NCBI GenBank assembly: GCA_009881125.1
Contig: WXFH01000004.1
Span: 1 to 52,455, forward strand
Direction: 5' to 3'
DNA: 52,455 nucleotides
From: Acidaminobacter sp.
Lineage (GTDB): Bacteria; Bacillota_A; Clostridia; Peptostreptococcales; Acidaminobacteraceae
Shown here: piece after piece, positions 24,468-32,561 of the stretch
Position numbering within the stretch: position 1 is the first letter of the stretch
How the letters are laid out: the number at the start of each line of letters is the position of its first letter
The notes under the pieces: generated by a model
What the model was told of the DNA's origin: nothing
The model's database searches: none
What the model saw: only the letters and a program-made list of their open reading frames with translations
Made by a program: the position numbers and the translations under genes

Positions 24468-26045
24468 ATGAAGCGAATTGACAGAAGTCATAAAGTCAGA
24501 CGATTCCATCAAGCAAAGTGGGACGAGTCCATCATCTTTGAACTCAGCAAGGCAGGGGAACGGGGCATATTGGTCCCTAAGGCGGAAAAGGCAATCCAGG
24601 AGGTTACGGGATCGGTGGATGCGCTTGTGCCGGCTGGGATGAGACGACCATCGGCACCAGCCCTGCCTGAAATCTCTCAGCCTCGAGTACTGCGCCACTA
24701 CATGCGCCTTTCCCAGCAGACACTGGGGGCGGACGTCAACATTGAGATTGGGCAGGGAACCTGTACGGTGAAATATAGCCCGAAGGTCAACGAGGTCCTC
24801 GCCAGAATGCCGGAGATGACGGAGCTGCATCCGCTGCAGGACCCGTCTACGGTGCAGGGGATTCTCGAGATCATGCACGAAACGGACCTTTACATGCGGG
24901 AGATTTCCGGCATGGACCGGTTCACGTTCCAGCCGAGCGGCGGGAGCCAGGCCATCATGACCATGGCGGCGGTGGCCAGAGCGTATCATGCGGCGAACGG
25001 CGAGGGCGACCAGCGGGACGAAGTGATCACGACGATCTACAGTCACCCGTCAGACGCGGCGGCACCGGCGGTTATGGGCTACAAGATAATCTACATTCAT
25101 CCGGACGAGGACGGCTATCCGGATTACGAGGCCTTTAAGGCGGCGGTGGGTCCGAGGACGGCGGCGTTTATTGTGGCCAATCCGGAAGACACCGGCGTTT
25201 ACAATTCCCAGGTCAAAGCCTTTACGGAGCTGGTCCATGCCCGTGGCGGCCTCTGTGGCTATGATCAGGCCAATGCCAACGGCCTTTTGGGTGTCACCCG
25301 TGCCAAGGAAGCGGGCTTCGACATGTGCTTCTTCAACCTCCACAAGACCTTCTCAACGCCTCATGGCTGCGGCGGCCCTGCGGTCGGGGCGACCGGCGTT
25401 GTCGAGCGGCTGGTGCCGTTCCTCCCGGCGCCGCTGATTGATCGGAAGGATGATGCGAACGGCGTCACTTACTTCCTCAATTACGATTTTGCGCATCCGG
25501 CTCATGGAATTGGCAAAGTTCGCCTCTTCAGCGGCGTAGCGCCGGTCATTCTGAAGGCTTACACCTGGATGCGCGCTCTCGGGGCGGAAGGCCTCTACGA
25601 GGTCGCCAAGGTCGCGGTTCTCAACAACAACTATCTGTTCCAGAAGCTCATGGCCCTGGAGTGCGTGGATGCGCCTTATACACCGGGCAAACAGCGCATT
25701 GAGCAGGTCAGGTATACCATCGAGAAGCTGACTCAGGATACAGGGGTCACCAGCGGCGACATCCAGCGCAGGATGATGGACTTTGGCATGCACTACTGGA
25801 CGAGCCATCACCCGTATTACATCCCTGAGCCGGCGACCCTGGAGCCTACGGAAACGCCGTCCAAAGAGGATCTGGATGAGTACATCAACACGCTGAAGCA
25901 CATCTTTGATGAGGCTTACACGAATCCGGAGATCATCAAGACGGCGCCGCACAACAGTGTGTGCCACCAGGTCGACGAATCGGACATGGATGATCCGCAG
26001 CGCTGGGCGCCGTCCTGGAGGGTGTATTTGAGAAAGACGCAGTAA
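24468..26045 (+). CDS. Divergent glycine-decarboxylase P-protein subunit 2 (GcvPB-like, PLP-binding)
   Basis: A 525-residue PLP subunit. GTCTVKYSPKVNEVLARMPE and HPLQDPSTVQGILEIMHE resemble GcvPB, and the PLP lysine is Lys293 in FNLHKTFSTPHGCGGPAVGA. Canonical P-proteins read DGANMNA before the lysine and PHGGGGPGMGP after it; here these are DQANANG and PHGCGGPAVGA, so residues around the active site differ. It is longer than usual at the C-terminus. It follows its partner by 19 bases with GGAGGAGG. It presumably decarboxylates or otherwise transforms an amino acid; the racemase at the operon end hints that the substrate is chiral, unlike glycine (inference). Confidence 0.8.
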   Translation: MKRIDRSHKVRRFHQAKWDESIIFELSKAGERGILVPKAEKAIQEVTGSVDALVPAGMRRPSAPALPEISQPRVLRHYMRLSQQTLGADVNIEIGQGTCTVKYSPKVNEVLARMPEMTELHPLQDPSTVQGILEIMHETDLYMREISGMDRFTFQPSGGSQAIMTMAAVARAYHAANGEGDQRDEVITTIYSHPSDAAAPAVMGYKIIYIHPDEDGYPDYEAFKAAVGPRTAAFIVANPEDTGVYNSQVKAFTELVHARGGLCGYDQANANGLLGVTRAKEAGFDMCFFNLHKTFSTPHGCGGPAVGATGVVERLVPFLPAPLIDRKDDANGVTYFLNYDFAHPAHGIGKVRLFSGVAPVILKAYTWMRALGAEGLYEVAKVAVLNNNYLFQKLMALECVDAPYTPGKQRIEQVRYTIEKLTQDTGVTSGDIQRRMMDFGMHYWTSHHPYYIPEPATLEPTETPSKEDLDEYINTLKHIFDEAYTNPEIIKTAPHNSVCHQVDESDMDDPQRWAPSWRVYLRKTQ

Positions 26046-26088
26046 AAGTCATAAAAAGTCATAATTTGCCTGGGAGGTGTGGTTGGAG

Positions 26089-27264
26089 ATGGAATTGGTG
26101 GAAATGGTAGAAATGGCAGAATTGGAATCGGCACTTAACCTTCGAAAAATTGGTTTCATCATCAACCCCATCGCCGGCATGGGTGGCCGCGTGGGCCTCA
26201 AAGGCACAGACGGCGTGCTCGAGGAGGCCCTTCGCCTGGGTGCTCTGCCGATGGCGCCCGCCAAGGCGGCGCGTGCCCTGTCAGCACTCGTTGGATTGAG
26301 AGACGAAGTGGTTCTGCTTACGGGCTCTGGGGAGCTCGGCGAACGGATTGCACGGGAGCTAGGATTTGAGGTCCAAGTGGTACAGGTCGCTTCGGGAGAG
26401 GTCACTTCGCATGAAGATACAGTGGCTTTGGCGAAAGCGGTCGTGGCTCAAGGTGGTGAGCTCATTTTGTTCGCAGGCGGCGATGGTACCGCTCGCAACT
26501 TGGTAGAAGCGGGGATTTTTGAAGCTGGCTTACCGGTGGTGGGGATTCCGGCGGGGGTAAAGATTCACTCGCCGGTGTTCGCGACACACCCCGAAAAGGC
26601 GGGGGAGCTGGCGGCTGGTGTTTTGAACCGCACCGGTTCTGCCACTGGCGCCAAATGGCGAGAGGCCGAGGTCCTGGATATCTCGGAAGAGGATTACCGC
26701 AGCGGCCGAGTGATGACAAAGCTCTATGGCTATCTGATGGTTCCGAGTGACCGTGGGAGGATGCAGAACAAAAAAGCCCCTTCCCCTCAAAGTGAAGCCA
26801 ACGCCCACAGGGAAATTGCCCTGGAGATGGTGGCGCAAATGGAAGCCGGTACCGCTTATTTTGTTGGACCCGGGACGACGACTCGGGCGGTGCTGGATGC
26901 ACTGGGGCAGCCACATACTTTGCTGGGCGTGGATGTGGTGCTGGACGGCAAAGTTATCTGCCGGGATGCCTCAGAACAGGATCTGTTGACGGTTCAGTCA
27001 CAGCATCCCTGCCGGCTGATCGTCACACCCACCGGCGGTCAGGGTTTTCTTCTTGGCCGCGGAAACCAGCAGCTCAGCCCTGAGGTCTTAAGGGGTATTG
27101 GGAGAGAAAACCTTATGGTGATCGCTACCCAGGAAAAGCTGGCAGAGCTGAAACATCAGCCGCTGCTGGTGGACACCGGGGATCCGGAGATCGACGCGCT
27201 TTTGAGAGGCTACGTCAAAGTATGGACGGGATTTAAGACCGCGGTGATGGTTGCGATGCGTTAA
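26089..27264 (+). CDS. ATP-NAD kinase-like protein (COG3199 type)
   Basis: A 391-residue protein of the NAD kinase superfamily. IGFIINPIAGMGGRVGLKGT is the N-terminal block of the COG3199 branch, ILFAGGDGTARNLVEA (near residue 130) is the GGDGT phosphate site, and GIPAGVKIHSPVFATHPEKA follows. Family members are thought to phosphorylate NAD or related substrates with ATP or polyphosphate; AcoX of acetoin operons belongs here. ATG 26089 is my choice (GGGAGG 11 bases upstream); GTG 26077 is possible. In this operon it may supply a phosphorylated cofactor for the SDR or act on the pathway intermediate; this is inference. Confidence 0.8.
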   Translation: MELVEMVEMAELESALNLRKIGFIINPIAGMGGRVGLKGTDGVLEEALRLGALPMAPAKAARALSALVGLRDEVVLLTGSGELGERIARELGFEVQVVQVASGEVTSHEDTVALAKAVVAQGGELILFAGGDGTARNLVEAGIFEAGLPVVGIPAGVKIHSPVFATHPEKAGELAAGVLNRTGSATGAKWREAEVLDISEEDYRSGRVMTKLYGYLMVPSDRGRMQNKKAPSPQSEANAHREIALEMVAQMEAGTAYFVGPGTTTRAVLDALGQPHTLLGVDVVLDGKVICRDASEQDLLTVQSQHPCRLIVTPTGGQGFLLGRGNQQLSPEVLRGIGRENLMVIATQEKLAELKHQPLLVDTGDPEIDALLRGYVKVWTGFKTAVMVAMR

Positions 27265-27278
27265 AACTTGAGAATGAT

Positions 27279-27479
27279 GAAACTGGGTGTCTGACACCCA
27301 GTTTCTGAAACTCGAAGCGAGACAGCCAATTCATACAATGATTAGAGCGTTTTGCGACTATGAATTTACATATAAATGAAAATATAGAAAAAAATGATAT
27401 TGAATTTCGGTTAGGTTGAAACTGGGTGTCTGACACCCAGTATGTCAGGGGTGAAACTCGGTGTCAGACACCCAGTTTG
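27279..27479. repeat. Three TGTCWGACA palindromes flanking an AT-rich spacer
   Basis: Copies at 27279-27305, 27418-27441 and 27451-27479 share GAAACTSGGTGTCWGACACC. The first and second bracket a 112-base AT-rich stretch (27306-27417) without an ORF, like a small REP-bounded or MITE-like insertion. They occupy the 288-base gap between the NAD-kinase-like and NhaC genes and may separate their expression. Confidence 0.8.
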
Positions 27480-27552
27480 TTAACCCCACCTCCCAACCGA
27501 CACAAAATGCCACGCATCTCAACCCGCATCACCCATAAGAGGAGGGAAACCC

Positions 27553-29034
27553 ATGATCGCACTACTCAAGCTTTCACCCATTATTCTCCTGACCGGACTT
27601 ATGATCAATGGCATGAACGTTTTAATGGCGGCACCAATCGCGACAATGTACGCGGCGATTATCGCCATGCTCACCCTTAAAATGAAGTTTACCGATGTGA
27701 TGAACAAAGCCATCGACAGCGTGAAAGAAATGATTATTGTCTTCTTTATTCTGATGCTGGCCTACGCGGTGGCCGAGTCATTTATGGCAACGGGTGTCGG
27801 CGCAGCGGTCATCAACCTGTCGCTGGGCGCAGGCGTCACGGCTAAAACCGTCGCGCTGGTTGGTTTTCTGGTCACCTGCGTCCTGTCGGTGGCTACGGGT
27901 ACTTCATGGGGGACCTTCGCAGCCTGCGCGCCAATCTTCCTCTGGCTCAATCACATTGTCGGCGGCGACGTGCTTTTGACGACAGCGGCAATTGCAGGCG
28001 GCGCGTGCTTTGGTGACAACATAGGGCTGATCTCAGACACAACGGTTGTCAGCTCCGGTCTTCAAAAGGTTGAGGTTGTACATAGGGTTAAGCACCAAGG
28101 CGTTTGGTCGCTGCTTTGCGTGGTGGCAACCGCAGCTGTCATTTTCATGGTCAGTGTGGGCATGGGTCTTCCGACGGTGACCGGCAACGCGGGCGAAGCG
28201 ATCAATGCGATCCCGCAGGAAGCTTGGGATGCGCTGACGGAGCAGAGACCATCGGCGGTGGTTTTGCTGGAACAGGTCAAAACAGGGGTGCCAATTTACG
28301 TCATCACGCCGCTGCTGATCGTATTAGCCTTGGCGATCAAAGGGTTTCCGACGTTCATCTGTCTGGGCTCGGGCATCATCAGCTCTCTGATCTTCGGTCT
28401 GATCGCGGGAACAGTGGGTTCCGTGGGTGAATTCCTCGATTTGGTGCAGGGCGGTTTCGAGAGCGCTGGCAGCTGGTCGATTGTCATGATGATGTGGATT
28501 GGGGCGTTTGGCGGGATCATGAGCATTATGGATGCCTTCGAGCCTGTGGCCCGGTTCATTGTCAGATCCGTGCGAAACGTAAGACAGCTGATGTTCTCCA
28601 ACGCGCTGCTCAGCCTGCTCGGCAACGCGGCTCTGGCGGATGAGATGGCGCAGATTGTGACCATCGGCCCAATCATTAAAACGATTACGGATGAGAATGT
28701 GGAAGCCAGCGATGAGGACATGTACCGGCTCAGGCTGCGCAACTCGGCGTTCGGGGATGCTATGGGGGTCTTCGGGTCTCAGCTGATTCCGTGGCACTGT
28801 TACATGGGCTTTTATGTGGCGATCGCGGCGGCGGTGTATCCGCTGTTCGAGTTTACCGCGCTTGGGATCATCAAGTACAACTTCATGGCGATGATTGCCG
28901 TGGGGTCGATGCTGGTGCTGACGATCACCGGGCTGGACCGGTTCATTCCGCTCTTTAGTCTGCCGTCTGAGCCGAAGGTCAGGCTTCGCAAGGCGGGGGC
29001 GGCTGAGGTGACGAAGATGGAGAAGCGGGCTTAA
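27553..29034 (+). CDS. NhaC-family Na+/H+ antiporter or amino-acid exchanger
   Basis: A 493-residue membrane protein with about 11-12 helices. ATGTSWGTFAACAPIFLWLN and GGACFGDNIGLISDTTVVSS are the duplicated-core motifs of the NhaC branch of the ion transporter superfamily, and SALLSLLGNAALADEMAQIV-like sequence recurs in the second half. Members exchange Na+ for H+ or organic acids (malate/lactate in MleN), and several are linked to amino-acid operons. AAGAGGAGGGAAACCC precedes the ATG. In this operon it could import the amino-acid substrate or export the product; direction is not deducible. Confidence 0.85.
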   Translation: MIALLKLSPIILLTGLMINGMNVLMAAPIATMYAAIIAMLTLKMKFTDVMNKAIDSVKEMIIVFFILMLAYAVAESFMATGVGAAVINLSLGAGVTAKTVALVGFLVTCVLSVATGTSWGTFAACAPIFLWLNHIVGGDVLLTTAAIAGGACFGDNIGLISDTTVVSSGLQKVEVVHRVKHQGVWSLLCVVATAAVIFMVSVGMGLPTVTGNAGEAINAIPQEAWDALTEQRPSAVVLLEQVKTGVPIYVITPLLIVLALAIKGFPTFICLGSGIISSLIFGLIAGTVGSVGEFLDLVQGGFESAGSWSIVMMMWIGAFGGIMSIMDAFEPVARFIVRSVRNVRQLMFSNALLSLLGNAALADEMAQIVTIGPIIKTITDENVEASDEDMYRLRLRNSAFGDAMGVFGSQLIPWHCYMGFYVAIAAAVYPLFEFTALGIIKYNFMAMIAVGSMLVLTITGLDRFIPLFSLPSEPKVRLRKAGAAEVTKMEKRA

Positions 29035-29067
29035 CGCTTCTTGAGTCGGTGAAAGCGCAATCAGCAC

Positions 29068-29120
29068 AAAGCGTCACGGGCGGCACTTCACTGGGGAGGC
29101 TGCACCGTGGCGCTTTTTTT
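29068..29120 (+). terminator. Intrinsic terminator between the NhaC gene and the racemase
   Basis: AAAGCGTCACGG (29068-29079) pairs with CCGTGGCGCTTT (29105-29116; one G-U), with an inner GCGGC/GCTGC stem, followed by a run of seven T. The ribosome binding site of the racemase gene begins three bases later, so the element either ends the operon or attenuates the racemase. Confidence 0.8.
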
Positions 29121-29137
29121 ATGGAGGAGGATGGGCT

Positions 29138-30247
29138 TTGAGTACGGTTTTGGATTCGAATTTGAATTTGGCTAGGCGTGTGGTGAATTTCCCGGCTATG
29201 ACCATTGATCTTGCGAAGCTTGAGCACAACACCCGTGCTGTGGTGGACCTCTGCGCGCGGCATGGGGTGCGGGCGGCAGCTGTCACGAAGTGTTACTGCG
29301 GGGATCCGGAGATCGCGGCGGCCAGTGTTCGCGGCGGCGCGGCCTGGCTGGCGGATTCCAGACTCGAAAATCTGAAGCGTCTGACTGCGCTGGACATCCC
29401 CAAACTCCTACTGCGTCTGCCGATGGTCTCCCAAGCCCGCAACGTCGTGCGTTATGCAGACCTGAGCCTGAATTCTGAGTTGGCAACGATCAGGGCGCTG
29501 TCTTCCGCGGCACTTGAAGCGGGGCTGGTTCACGGCGTGATTCTAATGGTCGATCTTGGGGATTTGAGAGAGGGGATTTCGCCGTCAAAAGTGGTTTCAA
29601 CGGTTGGTGAGATTCTTGCCCTTGAGGGGGTCGCGTTAAAGGGGATCGGAACCAATCTGACCTGCTTTGGTGGCGTGCTGCCAGGACCCGAGAATATGGC
29701 AATTTTGGAGGGTGTGGTAAATGAGGTTGAAGCAGCATGGGGGATAAGCCTTGAGATCGTCTCAGGTGGAAACTCCAGCAGTGTATGTATGCTGGAACGG
29801 GGCGCGCTGCCGGAGCGCATCAATCAGCTGCGTTTTGGAGAGGCGATTCTCTTTGGAACGGAGTTTGCCTATGGCGAGCGGATTGAGGGGACTTATTCTG
29901 ATGTTTTTCAGCTGCATGCGGAAATCATTGAACTTCAGGAAAAACGGTCTGTGCCTTATGGGGAGATTGGGCTGGATGCTTTTGGGAGGAAGCCGGTGTT
30001 TGTGGATCGTGGGATTCGAAGGAGGGCCATTCTCGGCATTGGAAAGCAGGACGTGATTCTGGATACGCTGAAGCCCCTCGACCCTGGGATTATTGTTTTG
30101 GGCGGGAGCAGCGACCATTTGATTGTGGATGTGCAGGATTGCAACAGACCACTGGAAGTGGGGGCGGTACTGTCTTTCAATATGCATTACACGGCAGTGC
30201 TGAGTGCAATGACGTCGGAGTATGTGATGAAAGTTAAGTTGAAGTGA
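29138..30247 (+). CDS. Alanine/ornithine racemase family PLP enzyme (Orr-like)
   Basis: A 369-residue fold-III PLP enzyme. The PLP lysine lies in AAAVTKCYCGDPEIA (near residue 50), followed by DSRLENLKRL, SLNSELATIRALS, LMVDLGDLREGI, GIGTNLTCFGG and GGNSSS, the pattern of the ornithine/alanine racemase family of Clostridia. It should interconvert D- and L-forms of an amino acid; ornithine is the best known substrate but ord/ort/ora genes are absent. The start is TTG 29138 with GGAGGAGG eight bases upstream. A terminator lies in front, so it may be only partly expressed with the upstream operon. GCCGATGGTC lies inside the gene at 29419. Confidence 0.85.
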   Translation: MSTVLDSNLNLARRVVNFPAMTIDLAKLEHNTRAVVDLCARHGVRAAAVTKCYCGDPEIAAASVRGGAAWLADSRLENLKRLTALDIPKLLLRLPMVSQARNVVRYADLSLNSELATIRALSSAALEAGLVHGVILMVDLGDLREGISPSKVVSTVGEILALEGVALKGIGTNLTCFGGVLPGPENMAILEGVVNEVEAAWGISLEIVSGGNSSSVCMLERGALPERINQLRFGEAILFGTEFAYGERIEGTYSDVFQLHAEIIELQEKRSVPYGEIGLDAFGRKPVFVDRGIRRRAILGIGKQDVILDTLKPLDPGIIVLGGSSDHLIVDVQDCNRPLEVGAVLSFNMHYTAVLSAMTSEYVMKVKLK

Positions 30248-30253
30248 ATGGGG

Positions 30254-30299
30254 AAGAGCCAAGATCATTGGAAAAACGGTCTTGGCTCTCTTAGTTTTT
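30254..30299 (+). terminator. Type 1 hairpin terminator after the racemase (degenerate motif)
   Basis: GAGCCAAGATC (30256-30266) pairs with GGTCTTGGCTC (30278-30288), followed by a T-rich run. The loop side reads ATTGGAAAAA instead of ATCGGC. Confidence 0.75.
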
Positions 30300-30307
30300 G
30301 AAGGTGA

Positions 30308-30390
30308 TATTACAATTGTGTTACAAAGCTCTGGCACTAAATTGAATTGAGTGTCAGTCCCCAACTCAGAAGTCGTCCGCGTCCCCAACG
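30308..30390. repeat. GTCCGCGTCACCAA-type repeat, 83 bases
   Basis: Nearly the same block order and sequence as 36321-36430: ATTACA..., TTACAAAGCTCTGGCAC, AAATTGAATTGAGTGTCAGT, CCAACTCAGAAG and GTCCGCGTCCCCAAC. Both copies directly follow a type 1 hairpin. Confidence 0.75.
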
Positions 30391-30438
30391 TCATACACTT
30401 CCTGTGTTGTTCAACATAGCCATAACTTTACATCTTAT

Positions 30439-30467
30439 TTGACTCAAATCATTTTTACGCCTATATT
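30439..30467 (+). promoter_or_regulatory. Sigma-A promoter of the histidine kinase gene
   Basis: TTGACT (30439-30444) and TATATT (30462-30467) are 17 bases apart, 75 bases upstream of the start codon. Confidence 0.7.
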
Positions 30468-30542
30468 CTAAATAGACTGTCGCAGCAAACGTGAGAAGTC
30501 TCTCTAAAGAATGACCAAAATCAAAAGTTCGGCAGGTGTCCA

Positions 30543-32561
30543 ATGAACAAAAAGACGAGTCTCTTATTAGTGGTTATCATCATTATTCTCAGTGTTCTCT
30601 ATTACTTCATGCAGTTGGATGTCATAGGTCCGGTCGAACCAGATCTGGCATATAAAAAAGTCATTGTCGCAGGGGATATCAGCCTTCCGCCTTACGAATT
30701 CATGGAAGAGGACGGGGAGTATACTGGTTTCAATGTGGACATCATGCGTGCCATTGCTCTGGAGATGGGTTTTGAAGTGACCATAATCCCCATGAACTGG
30801 GAAGATGCCCAGGTCGCTCTGCAAAACGGAGAGGTGGATGCTATCCAGGGGATGAGACGGCTGGAAGTTAGAGAGTGGCTTTACGACTTCACAGAGCCCT
30901 ATTTCGAAAATAATTATGCCATTTTTTCAGTTAAAGGCAGCGGCATTGACTCTATCAGCGATCTCCATGGGAAAAATGTTACCTCCATCCAAGGCGATGC
31001 TTCCAATCAAATCTTGGTCAGTTTAAAAGGAATAACCGTAAAAAACGTGCCGGATGTCAAAAGTGCCATAGAGCTCGTGGTCAGCGGTGAAGCAGATGCA
31101 GCAATAGGTAATCCTATTGTTGGAATTTATCACATCAATAAGTTGGGCATTAACGATCAGATCGACATCTCCTCAACAGATCTCAGCTCGGCCGCTTACG
31201 GCATGGCGGTCAAGAAGGGAAACGTCACCCTTCAGAGACAGCTGGACCAAGGCCTTGACCGAATCAAAAAGAACGGCACCTTCGACACCATTTATGAAAA
31301 GTGGTTTGGCCGCCCCCTCAATTACCAGCAGGAAGCCATCCTCAATACACTGCGGTTTCTTTGGATTGGGCTCATCGGTGTTCTGGCATTTTCGCTCGCA
31401 CTGTTCTTCTGGAACAATGCGTTGAAAAAGCAAGTTCAGATTCGAACGAAGGAGCTCTACGGCGAGTCTCAGTTCAACCATGCTTTGCTGCAGAGCATGA
31501 CCAATGGCATTCTCTATTTAAAGGCGGATACTGCCAGCCGTTACCTCAATGCCGAAGGGGAGCGCCTTTACCAAGTCATGGCCACCTATGGCATCTCGAC
31601 AGACGATTTGGAAGCCCTAATTTTGAGCAGTGATGAGGATGTCTTTCACGAACGGGAATTCAAAGGCCCCATGGGGATCCTGAACCTCGAATGGCGGCAT
31701 AAGTCAGTGCAGCTGCCGGATCAGAAGGAATTTGGCCATATTATCGTCTTCTCTGACAAAACCGAAAAAAGATATTTCGAGGACGCGTTTCTCTCCCAGG
31801 ACCGTCTGCGCAACATAGGCCTTCTAATGGCCGAAATTGCCCACGAAATCCGCAACCCGCTGACGACCATCAAAAATTACGCTCAGCTCATACCGGAGAA
31901 GGTCAACAGCCCCAAATTTTTAGAAGCCTTTTCCAGTGATGTGCCGATGGAAATCGATCGTCTAAACGACATAATCAGCGATGTCCTGGATTATACAAAA
32001 CCGGGTGTTGCCTTTATGGATTGTGTCGATGTGGCAGCCGTGATTCAGGAAACGCTCAAAATGATGGAAATGCGATTTGACAAACGGTCGATTGGCACAA
32101 CGCTTGAATTTTGCGGCATGAAAGCTGAGAATGAAGAGGAAATTGCGGAAAATGACACTAGTCATGTGAATGAGGGCTATATTGAGTGGTGTGAGGTAAA
32201 AAACATCCACGCCCGCATCAGCAGCAAACACTTGAAGCAAGTCTTACTCAACGTCTATCTGAACGCCATGGAAGCCATTGAGGCAATTGAGTTGGCTGAC
32301 GGCATCGTACGGACCTCGGTTGAGATGAATTCAGATCAAGGTGTGGAAATTCATATTTCTGACAACGGAAAAGGCATGGATCAAGATGAGGTGCAGAGAT
32401 TATTTGAGCCATTTTACAGTAGAAAGCGTGATGGTACCGGTCTCGGGATATTTATTTGCGATCGATTGCTCAAACTCTATGGTGGGTCCATAAATTTTAA
32501 ATCCAAACCAGGGCAGGGCACCGTTTGCACCATTCGCTTACAGAAAGGGGCTTCGCTATGA
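30543..32561 (+). CDS. Sensor histidine kinase with periplasmic-type amino-acid-binding domain
   Basis: A 672-residue membrane kinase. A membrane helix at residues 5-22 precedes an extracellular SBP_bac_3 solute-binding domain (about 38-262: VAGDISLPPYEFMEEDGEYT, WEDAQVALQNGEVDAIQGM, YEKWFGRP). A second helix (272-292), a PAS-like region (about 305-405), HisKA with His434 in AEIAHEIRNPLTT and a HATPase domain with DNGKGMD and GTGLGIFI follow. It should autophosphorylate on binding an amino acid outside the cell and phosphorylate the NtrC-type regulator whose ATG overlaps its stop (ATGA). Glutamate is the likely ligand because gltS and ftcD follow (inference). Confidence 0.9.
   Translation: MNKKTSLLLVVIIIILSVLYYFMQLDVIGPVEPDLAYKKVIVAGDISLPPYEFMEEDGEYTGFNVDIMRAIALEMGFEVTIIPMNWEDAQVALQNGEVDAIQGMRRLEVREWLYDFTEPYFENNYAIFSVKGSGIDSISDLHGKNVTSIQGDASNQILVSLKGITVKNVPDVKSAIELVVSGEADAAIGNPIVGIYHINKLGINDQIDISSTDLSSAAYGMAVKKGNVTLQRQLDQGLDRIKKNGTFDTIYEKWFGRPLNYQQEAILNTLRFLWIGLIGVLAFSLALFFWNNALKKQVQIRTKELYGESQFNHALLQSMTNGILYLKADTASRYLNAEGERLYQVMATYGISTDDLEALILSSDEDVFHEREFKGPMGILNLEWRHKSVQLPDQKEFGHIIVFSDKTEKRYFEDAFLSQDRLRNIGLLMAEIAHEIRNPLTTIKNYAQLIPEKVNSPKFLEAFSSDVPMEIDRLNDIISDVLDYTKPGVAFMDCVDVAAVIQETLKMMEMRFDKRSIGTTLEFCGMKAENEEEIAENDTSHVNEGYIEWCEVKNIHARISSKHLKQVLLNVYLNAMEAIEAIELADGIVRTSVEMNSDQGVEIHISDNGKGMDQDEVQRLFEPFYSRKRDGTGLGIFICDRLLKLYGGSINFKSKPGQGTVCTIRLQKGASL

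Noticed and set aside
24372..25967. Long antisense frames across the GcvPB-like gene
   Set aside because: They are rich in Arg/His/Leu as expected for reverse readings of GC-rich codons and lack starts with Shine-Dalgarno sites.
29138..30247. Ornithine fermentation cluster
   Set aside because: Only the Orr-like racemase is present; genes for ord, ortA/ortB and oraE/oraS are not in the window, so ornithine is not supported as the substrate.
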